Shown piece by piece: positions 12,100-23,650 of a stretch of DNA of 64,000 bases; the first letter of the stretch is position 1, and each line of letters begins with the position of its first letter. Under the pieces are notes generated by a model. The model saw nothing but the letters and a program-made list of their open reading frames with translations. It ran no database searches and was not told the DNA's origin. The DNA lies in contig JAVGVS010000313.1 in NCBI GenBank assembly GCA_032718565.1, forward strand, positions 292,116 through 356,115. Direction: 5' to 3'. The position numbers were made by a program, and so were the translations under genes. Source of the stretch: Distichodus sexfasciatus (lineage: Eukaryota > Chordata > Actinopteri > Characiformes > Distichodontidae).

Positions 12100-12840
12100 A
12101 TGACTAGTTTAGATTAAGATTAGATTTAGCTTTAAGATTACATTTAATGTTAAGATTAGGTTTAGGTTAAAACTAGGTTTGGATTGAGATTAGAGACACG
12201 GTTAAGATAAGCTTTGGTCAAGACTAGGTCTAGGTTGAGATTAGATTTAGGGTTAGGATAGGGTTTAGATTAAAACTAGGTTTAGGTAAAGACTAGGTTT
12301 GTGTTGAGATTAGGTTTAGACCAGGATTAGGTTAAGACTAAGATAACATTTAGGTGAAAGGATAGGTTTAGTCTCAAGATCAAGTTTAGGTTATAATAGG
12401 TGTGGGGTTAAGATCTGATTAAATTAAAAATAATTTAGGCTAAGACTTGGTTTAGGTTGTAGTCATGATTAGATTTAAGGTTAAAATTACGCTTAGTGTC
12501 AAGATTAGGTTTAAGTTAAGACTAAATTTGGTTAAGACTGAGGGCAGTTTTAGGGCTAAGTTTAGATGTATGGTTATATTTGGGGTTAGAATTAGGTTTG
12601 GGATAAGAATAGGTTTATGTTAATCTTTAGTTTAGATCAAGAGTAAGTTTACTGTATGTTTCAGTTGCAGGGTTAGGCTTATAGTTTATATTTGTTTTAT
12701 AATTCAGTGAAGATTAGGTTAAGGCCAAGGGTAGAGTAAAGTCAGGTTTAGGTTTAGAGTTAAGATACAATCTTTTCTTATGTTTTTTGCTGTTAAGCCC
12801 CAGTGGTTTAATAGTAATTTAGGCTTAGGTTTAGGGAAAC
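12100..12840 (+). repeat. Degenerate 'aggtttaggttaagatt' satellite, block 2
   Basis: Same vocabulary as block 1: 'attaggtttaggttaaaac', 'gtttaggtaaagactagg', 'gggttaggatagggttta'. It has the same orientation and the same low cytosine. The two blocks flank the CpG-rich island, so they may be one array interrupted by unrelated DNA, or two separate amplifications. Confidence 0.75.
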
Positions 12841-14092
12841 TATTGATATGATATAACCTGAATATTTGTATATTTTTCAACATAAATATTAGCAGTCATT
12901 TTTTAAAAAAGTGTTCCCTGTAGAAATACACACAGCGAGAAAAGCACATATTGTAGTTGCTTATTTGTAGTTGCTTGTCCTGCTAGCTAATGAATAATGC
13001 ATGTGTGCCAGTAGCAAGTGTGTGTGTGTGTAAGTGTGTGTGAGCCAGAGATCAGGAAATGTTCAGCTCGAGGAGCCCTTGCCCTAACTTAGAGACCTCC
13101 AACTGAGTTGCCTAGCATCGCCGTAGCTCCAGAGATGAAAGTGTGGAGTCAAAAGGCCAGTGTGTATATGTGCGAGTGTGAGTGTGCGAGTGTGTGTGAG
13201 TGCGATCTACTAGAAGGCGCGCTCCTGCCTCCAGCAACGTTCTAACCCTCCACTCCAATGCAACCCGAATCCTCGTGAGGACGCCGGAGCCCAATAATGA
13301 GGCTCAACCCGGCTCTTGGCAGGTTCACGTTAACGTCTGTTCGCCAACAGCAGGAATAAACACGAGTCGGAAAACAATCGATACCTAATCTCGCAATTAC
13401 GGCTTGACTTCATGACAACATCAATAAGCCGGTTCGCAGTAGAGGCCGCAGTTTCGGTCGGGGCATTCATAAGGCCACGGGGTATTCCATCGTACTCGTA
13501 TGGTCCCGAAAATTTTCCTCGGGCTTGCGTTCGTCGGAAATAAACAGGCAAAAAGAAATGCAGGTTTGCCTCATTAAGGGATGTACAAGCTCATTGCCTC
13601 TCAAATCAATGCTAGGAAGAGCCTGTCTGTCTGTGTTCAGCTAGGTGGGAAGAAAATGTTTTTGATTTCATATAACAAAGGCATCTTGGGTCAAAATACT
13701 GCATGGGCCAAAAAATGTCAGTCTAGCGTTAATAGCCCCATATATAACTGCTCTGACTCCTGCTCCAGTGAGGTCAGGGGATAAGAGTGGACTTATTTTA
13801 TGCTTCTTGTTCTCGCTAGTTTGCTGCTAAACGAGTGCAGCACCCTTTGTAATAGGAAGCAGATGGTGGTGGATCGAGGCCTGTTAGCCTGCTACCCTGC
13901 TAGCCCCATCTGTGGAAAGCAGGTGTCTGCCAATAGTCTTAGAGAAATGGGCTACGAGTCAACAGCTAGTCGACCCGAGACCGAGATCCTCATTTTAAAA
14001 ATCTGAAATTTATTTTGACATCTCATTTCTTTTGACAGTACAGCTTTCTCCCTCCTTCATTTATTTGAGAAAAGTTGGGCTATTTGCATTTT
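12841..14092. other. Unique sequence with TG/AG-type microsatellites
   Basis: Contains (TG)n at 13018-13044 and an interrupted TG/GAGTGTG run at 13161-13202. The remaining sequence shows no recognised gene or repeat. Confidence 0.5.
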
Positions 14093-14432
14093 TGGTAGCG
14101 TAGCGGTTAGGGAGTTCACCCCAAGATCAGAAGGTCTCTGGTTTGAATCCACTGGCTTAAATCCATGGATAACTTTAGATTTTTTATGAGCTAGAAATAC
14201 TTCATCTATACATGCAGAAATAGACAAAAAAGTCACCATGGTTCCAAAGCAACAGCGAGGTCCAGGTCATTCATCAAGCTTAAAAGAGCTGACCGTAGGA
14301 GACTTGCTAAAGTACTCATGAGCAAGGTGCCGTCCCCAAGCACTCCATGTTAGCCTTCACGTATAGGTCCTTTTGTTGTGGTGCACTGTGTGTTGTGCAG
14401 TGTTCACAAGGACAAATAATCACTGACTTGCA
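14093..14432 (+). mobile_element. SINE family A interrupted by an unfamiliar ~125-bp sequence
   Basis: The head (14093-14162: 'ggtagcgtagcggttaggg', box-B-like 'gtttgaatcc') and the body and tail (14308-14432: 'tactcatgagcaaggtgccg', 'gtgcactgtgtgttgtgcag', 'caaataatcactgacttg') are in the right order. They are separated by sequence foreign to the family (14163-14307), part of which recurs at 14791-14925. The copy also lacks the central 'ctgcccactgctcc' module. Confidence 0.75.
14181..14303 (+). repeat. Local repeat unit R14, copy 1
   Basis: Shares an ordered set of motifs with 14791-14925: 'gag(c/t)tagaaatac', a 'catgc(a/t)gaa' block, 'cagcgaggtc(c/g)aggtcatt', 'cgtcaagc/catcaagc' and 'gctgaccgtaggagac'. 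This copy sits inside a SINE. It is not recognisable as a known element. Confidence 0.6.
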
Positions 14433-14790
14433 CTATGACTTTGCCAATAAAAAAACAGCAAATGACCATCATGAACCGTTCACATTGTGCTTGTTCATGC
14501 TATTTGATAGATTTCAGCATTTTGTTGAGTATCTCTGTTGGATATGAAGGTTGAGAGGTGTCCCTGCTGTGGAGAAAGTTCTGGACAAAGGACAAGTGGG
14601 CGCATTGTGGGATAAATGAGAGACTGCTGCTGTCCCAAACATTCCTCCCCTCCCTGGCTGCCCAGTCCGACACAGCTGTGTGTGAACAAGACCAGAGGTC
14701 GAGCCGAGTGTGTATCAGTGTGGAGATGGTGGTGGGGGTTGAGGCTTGGAAGGTGTCTATCCCAAAAGAGCGTCCTTTATAAATGAAAGA

Positions 14791-14925
14791 TTTTTTTGAG
14801 TTAGAAATACACACCAACATCAAACTTGGCGTCCACTAGTAGCACCCATGCATGCTGAAGTGGAAAAAACCGACAGCGAGGTCGAGGTCATTCGTCAAGC
14901 CGGAAAATGCTGACCGTAGGAGACC
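14791..14925 (+). repeat. Local repeat unit R14, copy 2
   Basis: Second copy of the motif set seen at 14181-14303, about 610 bp downstream in the same orientation. It is outside any SINE. An open frame (14852-15136) crosses it but has no recognisable domain. Confidence 0.6.
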
Positions 14926-15730
14926 GGCGATGGTGTTTTTAAAAGTTGCCAAGTTGCCTCCGGAGCCCCCTGCCCAGCGTCCCCAGCGCCGCCGCTCTCA
15001 TACCCTCCAACTCCAATGTGTCCTCCGTCCACTTCTGTCCATTTCTAGCTTACACAACTTTCTCCCTCATTCTGGCCCGGGGACTAACACCAACTCTTGG
15101 GTCAGGGGTGTCAGAAAACATTCAACTAGCGAGTAAAGAGAAAAGGGAGAAAATCCTTGTTTTGTTCGTTCATTCGTTTTTTTTACATTGAAATCAAAGA
15201 CCAAAAAAAAACTCAAACAAACATATTTTCAATCATATTTTCCAAATCTGATGTATATATTGTATTGATTTCTGTTTTTTTTCTGTTTTTTCGTCAGTCG
15301 CAAAATCCGAATTTTTGAATGAATGATATACAGAGTGAAGAAGAACAATGAGGGAAATTGAAAATCCCCAAATTAATGATTTCCACTCATATGAGCACAA
15401 CTTCACAGTTAAAATATTACATTATATTATGTTAGAGAATCACTCAGAAAAAAAATGAAATAAAATGTAAAAATCTATTTACTAGCCTAAAATCTGTTAA
15501 AATATTACTAAATTATGCGAGGAATATTTCAATAATTTTCAGGTTGTTGTTGTTGTTGTTGTTGTTATCATTATTATTGTTGTTGTTGTTGTTGTTATTT
15601 ATTAACTAAATAACTATAATATTGCTCTATCAAAATAATAATAATGATAAAGATTTGCCACGCCTTGAATCAATAGGCATCCAAAAAAGTTCCTGTTGGT
15701 TTTACAGATGAATGTTGCATAACCTAATTA
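14926..15730. other. Unique sequence with (GTT)n microsatellite
   Basis: An interrupted (GTT/ATT)n lies at 15543-15600. The remainder is AT-rich and featureless. Confidence 0.55.
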
Positions 15731-16165
15731 ACTTCTTGGCACAAAAATATCTAATTATTCTAACTTTTGGCCCATTGGAGTTATTGTGGATTAAGACACA
15801 AAGTCCTTGCTTTAATAAATAAGAGATTGTAAGCTGCTTTATGATGATCATTTTGATTAATTTGTATTTATTGATTGATTGATTGGTGCAAACGGTCCTC
15901 TACCTTTAAATAAAATGGACTTGTATGAAAGCAGATGAAGATAAAACCATTTTATAGTAAGTTCTTGGCACAAAGTTTGTAACTTCTTGGCAGAACAATT
16001 TTATAAGAAATATTGTGGATTAAGATGCAAAATCCTTGCTTTACAAAAATTTAAGCTGCCTCATGGTGATCATTTGCTTTTTATTGATTTTTATTTTGGT
16101 CATGATGGTCCAAAGCTTCCAAGACTGGACTTAGGATGGCCACCAAATAAAATGGGCCACTTTGG
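15731..16165 (+). repeat. Direct duplication, two ~190-bp units ~230-250 bp apart
   Basis: Unit 1 (from 15731) and unit 2 (from 15981) share 'acttcttggca', 'tattgtggattaaga', 'aatccttgcttta/agtccttgcttta', 'agctgc(t/c)t(t/c)atg', 'tgatcatttt/tgatcatttg' and '(c)aaataaaatgg'. The units have diverged by substitutions and small indels. No coding capacity is preserved. Confidence 0.65.
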
Positions 16166-18547
16166 AATCAATTATAAATAGATTTTATATATAATGTAAG
16201 ACAAATAGATAATTTAGAGATAATCCACTTCTGGAACACTTTAAAATGAATTTACTCATTTATCATCTATGAGACCAAACTGTAGAGGCCACGGATGACA
16301 CATTCCGTTCATCCTTCCGTCCGTCCATCCGTTCTCCAGTGTTTACACCGAGGTGTTGTAGCAGTGTTGCACTGTGGGAGTGTAAATCCCGTCCTCAAGG
16401 AAAAAACTGGATTTGTCCCCCCAAAAGCTTTCTGGCTCTTTTTTGTAAAAAGCCTCCTCGTCGGTGATGCATTCCTCAGCCGGCATGCCGAGAAAAACAG
16501 CTGGACGCCAACCAGCTCTTGTGTGTGTGTTGGTGTGTGTGTTAACTTGCAGAAGCACAGATAATGGTGTGATCCTCTCTTACCCCCCGAGGAGGCGATT
16601 TGGCTCCGAGAAAAGTGTGTGTGTGTGGAGGGGGGTGTTGGAGGGGGGCGAGATTGGGGACAGAGGGGAATCAGAGAGCGGCTTTATGAATGTGCGTTTG
16701 ATTTTTAATACGCCACGGGGGTCTGGCGCACAGTGGGCCGCTTGTTGCCGTGGCGCCCAGATGTGCCACCACCCCTCCCTATGTTTCGGACCTCGGGCCA
16801 CCCCTTGTCCCACCCCCACTCAAAGATGCCTTGTTACCCTTGCTGGTGGGGAGAAGGCCTTGTTTGAGAAGACAGTGAGGGTCCCTATGCTCACCTCGGC
16901 CTGGACTTGGATAAACACACACACACACACACAAACACACACCCACCAGAGAAATTCAGTCCAAAAATTGGAGTAATGTTCCGTCTGTTGGAAATCCTCC
17001 TGAAATTTGTCTCTAGTAATAATCCAAGAAATTTTAGGTTTGTAAATTGTAAGAGTAATAAATATAGCCACAAGTGGCAATCAGAGGGGTCCAAGCAGAC
17101 GTCGTGCAGCTGATGCAGTAACCGTCAAAGAAAGGAGTCAGTGAATCAAAAGTCAGAATTATCCAAAAAAAAGAGAGGCAAAAATGGATTTATCGTAAAA
17201 CGGATTTACGGTAAATCCACTGGTTGACTAGTGTGAAGATATTTCTCCGGAATCCATCTTCGTCTCCCGAGTTCAGTTAACCTAACGCAGGTGGGCTATC
17301 CATGTGGCTGTGAATGCAGCGTAGGCTGTGACAAGCGGCTGGTTTTGCCGTGGAGGGTCACATTTTATTAAATGCTAAGCAGCACACCATTCCTACTTAT
17401 TTACCAAGTTTTAGCTATGTGCAACTTGCAGGTTAGGGTGCATAAATTTATGTAGTATTTTTAGTGCCCCCTGTTGTTCAAATAGCAGCATTGTATAATT
17501 TGCACCTCAGTGAATCAGATGGCATCATTTTATGTAGCATTTTTAGCGCCCCTAGAGGTCACTTATAGCACCAATTATAGTCAGATCACTACACTTTTCA
17601 ATCTATGCCGAAATGTCAGCTCTTTGCGACTTATGGTTCAAGTTGCACAAACCATTTTGTAGGGAAAAAAAAAATAATAATAATGAAGAAAAAACAGAAG
17701 AATTACACGAAGGTGCCATAGCACTTCATGTGAGCGTTGAAAATGCTAAACAATTACAAGTTGAAACATTTTCAAGTAATAATTTCAGTGTGTAATAAGA
17801 ATAATCACAGTTATAAGACTAATGCATTTTATTCATAGGCGCCTTTCAGGATCATCAAGGACACCTTACAAGAAAAAGTAGAGAAAGACAAAATCTAAAA
17901 TTATTAATAGAACATCACTCTAAAAAATGTAAATAGATGTTGCAACATGGCTTTACATACAGTATATTTCAGAGTAATATTCTACAAAAATAATGTTGCC
18001 TCGCAAATTCATAATCTGAAATCCACACTGGTTCAAATGGTCATTTGCGAGTTACATCTTAAGCAGGAATTAATAGTGGTTTATTAAGAATACACACACA
18101 CACCCTCAGGAGCTGAATCCGACTCAGTACCAGGCAGCGCAGGCAGAGGAGAAAACATTCGTTCTATTGAAAGAGAGAGGGAGGGAGAGAGAGGGAGAGA
18201 GGGAGCGGTGGAAGAGTGTAATGTGAGGCTTCTTAAGACCGAAAAACAAAGGCGATATATTCATGACAGAAGTACGTGCAGTGTGGCCCGGGGAGCCGGA
18301 GAGTTTCTGTATGTTCTGTGAATGAATACGCCATTAAAAAACAACAAACATACCATATAGCATTGATGCAGCGACAAACGGACCGAGCTGACTGAGTTGG
18401 GAGTGAAGCACTAGTTGATCTGGCGCTGAATCAAAGTTGGACGTAAAGTGCGTGGTTCTTGGGAATTAGTTATGCTACTAGCTTTGTAAAGAAGATTTTT
18501 TATTCGTTTTCAACAAGAAGAGGTGTGAAAGTGAGTGATTATTTTAT
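16166..18547. other. Unique sequence with scattered microsatellites
   Basis: Contains TG runs near 16521-16541 and 16615-16628, (CA)n at 16914-16943 and GA-rich DNA at 18174-18212. Two short related pieces, 'tttatgtagtatttttagtg' and 'tttatgtagcatttttagcg', occur near 17450 and 17532. The 170-residue frame at 16464-16976 is built over the microsatellites and is not called. Confidence 0.55.
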
Positions 18548-18736
18548 TATGAACATGCCACGGCACAGCACAGCACACAGCGCACCACAACCAAGCGTGA
18601 TCACTGCATTTGACCCATCCGTGAAGGAGCAGTGGGAAGCAGAACATACCTCAGTGTTACCTTTACCGGTCCAGAACCTGACACAGTGACCCTCCGACCC
18701 CAGGGCCAACTCTCTAATCATTACACTATCAATTGC
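18548..18736 (-). mobile_element. SINE family A, internally deleted
   Basis: Minus strand. The tail ('gtgcgctgtgtgctgtgctg'), the 'ctgcccactgctcc'-like region and the tRNA-like head ('gtgtaatgattagagagttg') are present. The central 'ggtactcatgagcaagg' region is collapsed to a short junction. Confidence 0.8.
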
Positions 18737-18880
18737 AGAAGTAAATCCAGCAAATACAATTTTGCATTGAATTAGCTTCAAGTTCACATCATAAGAAGGT
18801 AAAAGTCAGTAGCGGCTACATAAGAAGTCTTAAGTAAACCATGCAAAAGACTAGGGGAAGTTGGAAATGTAACAGTTAGA

Positions 18881-19283
18881 CCATGTCCATACGTACACGG
18901 GTATTTCTGAAAACGGAGATTTTCCGTTTTCATTTAAAAAAAAAAATTGTGTCCACACGAGCACGTTTACAAAAATATCTCCGTCCACACGCATTCGCAA
19001 AAAATGCTGTCAAAAGCATGCCTTGCATTGTAGATGAAAACCTAATGTAGAGGTCATATAAGTGGCGCACAGTGTGACGCGAAACGGTCCGTTTTTCAAA
19101 ATCTTCATTTTTCTTGTCCACACCTAAACGCAGAAACTAAGTTTTCAAAAATTGCCACTTTGGCTGGAGTTTTCAAAAACCTCTGTTTTCACTGACCCAA
19201 AACACTGTTTACGTGTGGACAAAAGGCCAAAACGCATAGAAAAACCTCTGTTTTCAGAAATACCCGTGTACGTGTGGACATGG
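18881..19283. mobile_element. hAT-like MITE with long TIRs
   Basis: The left end 'ccatgtccatacgtacacgg' and the right end 'ccgtgtacgtgtggacatgg' are inverse with one mismatch, and the pairing continues through 'gtatttctgaaaac'. The interior has the 'gtccacac...cgttttcaaaa' vocabulary of the common teleost hAT MITEs. Flanking 'ttaga' (18876-18880 and 19286-19290) may be the remains of the target duplication. Length is about 400 bp, non-coding. Confidence 0.8.
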
Positions 19284-19312
19284 CCTTAGAGAGTGATCGT
19301 GAAAGTTCCAAA

Positions 19313-19380
19313 CGGGTAAAGATACCACTCATGTATTCCTGAGCAAGGTATCCTCCCCAAGTACTGCTTGGAGTACACCC
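19313..19380 (+). mobile_element. SINE family A body fragment
   Basis: A short piece, 'ggtaaagataccactcatg' then 'cctgagcaaggtatcctccc', matching the SINE body only. Head and tail are absent. Confidence 0.6.
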
Positions 19381-21860
19381 TGGTAAAGATGGAAGGAAGA
19401 ATTGGTGTTTGAATTTATCAAAATGGTATCAAAATGTAAAAGCGATATGAATAGAACTAACGCAAACTGAAAATCAAAGCAGACTCTACCCTCAAAACCT
19501 GCTTCTCAGTTTTCTCCAAAACATTTGTACAACCTTTTTTTTTTGAAAGCAGGATTTAGTTTAGGAAGCTAGCAGCTGCCAAATTAACTTTAACAATGGT
19601 CGCTATTTTTACGAGACGTCAAAAAGAAAAGCCATTAACACGGAAACAAACCAACTTTTTTGACTTTCTTCAGCACCGTTAAAAGCTTTGATTTGGAACA
19701 AACTTTTAGAAGGTCAAAACTCAAATCACGTGGACTATGTTTGACCTAAAGTTGTAAGCAGCATTCGGGTACAACAAAACTACCCAACCTGACAAAAACG
19801 AACACTGGGGCTAATAATTTAACAGGTCTTAAAGAGAGAGAGAGAGAAAGAGACAGGGTTTTTTGCGAGGACAAAATGGCTTGGCTGCACCTTACAATGG
19901 CTTGCAAAAAATTTTAAACGACTCGGCGTCGATAGTCATTTACATCGGCAGGGTGTGTGTGTGTGTGTTTTTTTAACGGCGTATAACTATCGACGGAGAC
20001 GGAGCAGCGTGAAGTGTCCAGGTGCGAGGAGACGCTTTTGTGTTAGCGCTGGTCTTTTTGTCATGCACCTTCGTGTCAAAGATTCCCGCCAGGTCTCCCC
20101 CGCTGCTAGCTATAGAAACGGCGATCAATACACACAAAAGGAGGCTATTGACGAGCCGCGCTTTACGACACATACCTCGCACACTTTACCTACTTACACA
20201 CACACACGCACTTTGTATTATTCTCTGATCTTTAAGAAGAATGCGAAAAGCCAGAAGCGTGTTGTAACGAGACGATTAGCATCTAGCAATCTAGCGATTA
20301 GCATGACTCGTGAATTTGCGGCTTAACTTTTTTCAATTTAATTAAATTTTAACTATGTAACTATCATCAATTCCAACATTTAAAAACGATACAAATCTTA
20401 ACATTTCGGCACAAGTAGCCCAACTGCTCATCTCTCTCTCTCTCTCTCTCTTTTTTTTGCAGTGACCCAGAAAGCATCCGATATCGACGAACAACGTGGG
20501 GCCTTTTTATCGGGCCGATCGATTCCCAGCATTCAGTGCGGCTGGGTCGTGGTGGTGCCAGAGGACACCTGCTGTAGCTTTAATGTCTGGCCAGTCAATA
20601 GCTGGAGACTTTCACAGCGCAGAAAGGGACGCCGTCACACTCCCAAACACACCCAGAAGTGTGACAGAAATGTGTTATGTGTGTGTGTATGTATACATAC
20701 ACAGTGGTACCTTTACTGGTCTGGTACTTGAACTATCGACTTACCACTGAATGATGAAATATTTAAAATAGTGTGCAAAAGAAACCTAGTTTTTAAAATC
20801 CACAGTAAACCCTCATTTATAGAGGTTTGAAGTCCTTGTTTATATGTAGCTTGTAAGAAGCTCTTCTCCTGAACATCACATAACACAAACTTTACATCCA
20901 GCGTGCAAGTAAACCGTAAATCACTCCCAAACTTGAATGAGACGAATGTGGTGCTTCGCGGATCACAAAAACCCAGTGCAGGAGTTAACTTTTGTGGTAT
21001 GTAATATCCAAACATCTCGGCCGTACACTTAAAAAAGAGGGCCGGGGCGGCGTAAAGCTGGAATGACTGCTATCGGCTTTCATGGTGGAGAAGGAAATCT
21101 CCCAAAGCTCTAACTTCTACATAACTGTGTCCCTGAGGGACAACTTAAAATGAAACTGCAAACTAGACAAACAAGAAAGTGGACTTATGTCTCCTCTCCA
21201 GGTTTTTGTCCTGAAGAATCAGGAGGAATCAGGGTTAGCAGGAGGTTTTGAGGCCCTAATAATGAAGAGTTTCTTTCTAAATAGCTGTAGATCAGCAGGA
21301 CATGAATGAGTTTGGGGGTCCGGGGTGGTAATAACTATCGGCTTCATGCTTTCACAAGACCGTGGTCAGGTTTTATTAATCTGGGTTTATGAAGAAACAT
21401 CACGTCTGCTGTCATTCTAGAAGCAGTCATCCGGGAAGTTGTAAGACAAATGCAGATCTGAGAACTTAAGGCCCAATCTTTACATCACAACAATGAAAAC
21501 TGAGCACTCAAAAGTACATATTACAGTATATAATATAAAATAATACATTATTTTTGGTGTTTGCAACCCGTTATTAATATACTTATATTTATGAATATTT
21601 TTTAGGCTTAACGTATACACATTGTTCTATATATTTATATTTATATACTTCAGTAAACACTTTCTCAATAATAGTTTTTAATAATGATTTGTATATTTTT
21701 AGATTAGTAAATTCATATTTTATATATGTATATTAAACAGAAACATCATCAACAACAACAACAACAACAACAATAATAATAATAGTCATAATAAATCGTA
21801 AATAATAAATAAATCTTTCTAGTTTTTACAGTGGATACCTTATTATTATTATTATTATTA

Positions 21861-21910
<50 letters not shown>

Positions 21911-22799
21911 GTGTTATGACGGTGAGAGCACCTACATTGTGTGAACATTTTCTACTTTCTCCTCGTTAACGCTGACTAATCTCTGAGCACTCGTCCTATT
22001 GATTCCCCACCATCCTTTATGAACCCCGGTCAGCTTCAGCGGACTGCGTCTGACACTCAGCAGTATGCCAACATCAAGCGTGAGTTGCGCTTTAACTCAG
22101 TCATTTATATCCATTAAAGTTGTGGAGTTCTGACGCAAAACGACCTCCGTTAATTAACTACACTACGGCGATTACAGCAGATTAGCCTGACAGTGAGCGC
22201 CTCTGAGTCGCGCTAGTCGTTAAACAGTGGCATTTCTCCCAGAAGCATGGGACCATCCACTCCGGGCTACCAGTGACTAATGACACTGTTCAGGCCTCGG
22301 GGGTGAGACAGCAGGACAGAGGGGGGGTCACTTACCCCGCCATGTATCACAGAGGGGGTGCCGAGGGCTGGGTTTGTGCGTATGCTAACACAGGGAGTCA
22401 TTCATTAGTCTTTCTTCCAAAAGACATTCCGCGACCGGCACAAGTCAAGCAGCGTTTCGCGATAACAACCTGAGTGTCGTTGTGGTCACAGTCGGCCATT
22501 GTTGAGAGCATTTGGGGGAATTAAGGAGAGAAAGGCCCCCCTCAAACGGTCATGTGAACTGACCATGGCGGAATTGTGCTGGCAAGGACGGCAAAGGGTC
22601 AGCGTTCAAGAGTGATTTGTGGAAAAGGGAGATCTGGTGATTTCTGGTGATACCACCCACCTGTAGACTGTTTCCATCACGTTGCTAAGGGTAATAAAAT
22701 TCACACTTTAGGTTGGAGTTAATCTGCTCTGTTGCCACAAGTCTTGCTGCTGCTTAAATCGGGGTGAAAAGAGATGAAGAACATGCTCTTTGTACCTGG
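19381..22799. other. Unique sequence with microsatellites
   Basis: Contains (GA)n at 19835-19852, (TG)n at 19951-19969, (CT)n at 20430-20451, (AAC)n/(AAT)n at 21750-21785 and a long (ATT)n at 21840-21910. A 45-bp SINE scrap lies at 20703-20747. After the CT run, 'ttttttttgcag' (20450-20461) opens an 89-residue frame with no recognisable domain. The 21960-22260 stretch is balanced, non-repetitive and could be regulatory. Confidence 0.5.
21840..21910. repeat. (ATT)n microsatellite
   Basis: Nearly perfect ATT trinucleotide run with one TATT interruption. Confidence 0.95.
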
Positions 22800-23650
22800 A
22801 CCTTTGTATGAGTGATTTGGTGCAGACAGTGCACCCCAACTGATGTGGCTAGTGCCCAGGGAGCAGTGCTTGGGGATAGTACCTTCCTCATGAGTACTCC
22901 AGTGGTACATTTTACTATTCTGGGATTTAAACCATCGGTCAGCCAATCACCATAGCAACTGCCTACATTACTCAACAGTGAACCCCAAGTGATGTGGCTA
23001 GTGCCCAGGAAGTAGTGCTTACCCACAGGAACCTTAATGGTACCTTTACTAGTCCAGGATTTGAACTGGCAACCTTCTGATCAACTCCATAACCCTACTC
23101 ATTACTACCACTGCCTCAAAAGCAAACCCTAAATTTTTAACCCCATCCATAATGGATGCAATGGTGCTGTATGTTCCCCAGAAAGCAGTTCTGGGGTGCC
23201 TTGGCACCTCACCTTTACTAGTCTGGGATTTGAACCATCGCCCTTCTGATCACAGGAGCAACTCCCTACGGTACTACTACCACTGCACCAAATCCAGTCA
23301 GCTATACACATAGGAGCAGTAGGGGAAGCTGATGTGGGCAGCACCTGGAGAGAAGTCTTTGGGATCAGTACCTCATTGAAACCTTTACCATTAGATTTGA
23401 ACCAGCAACCCCCTTATCACAGAAGCAACTTCCAAACCATTTCCCTGCTTTTTACAAGTCTGGGAATTGATCCTGGAAAACTTTGACTACCGAAACTACT
23501 TTAAATGCAACCTCAACCTTCAAGCCATCAATGAAGGACCAATGTAAGGCAATGCTCAGTAGCAGTGCTTGTCATCATTACCCTGCATGGTACCTTTACT
23601 GGTCAGGATTTGAACTGGCAACCCTCAGCAATCACAGTAGCACTAAAAAG
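22800..23650 (-). repeat. Local array of about six SINE head/body units
   Basis: The antisense box-B region ('gggatttgaacc' and variants) recurs at about 22921, 23057, 23225, 23394, 23461 and 23606, all on the minus strand. Most units are preceded by 'ggtacctttac'-like text, and several by 'gtgcccagg(g)agcagtgct'. Units are unequal (about 67-169 bp) and lack the SINE tail. Same-strand clustering argues for tandem amplification of a SINE fragment rather than independent insertion. Confidence 0.7.

Noticed and set aside
12100..12840. True interstitial telomere repeat
   Set aside because: No clean (TTAGGG)n run is present, only drifted TTAGG-like words. I keep it as a degenerate satellite.
20462..20731. 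Possible exon after 'ttttttttgcag'
   Set aside because: The acceptor is formed by a CT microsatellite plus a T-run. The frame ends in a TG repeat and a SINE scrap.
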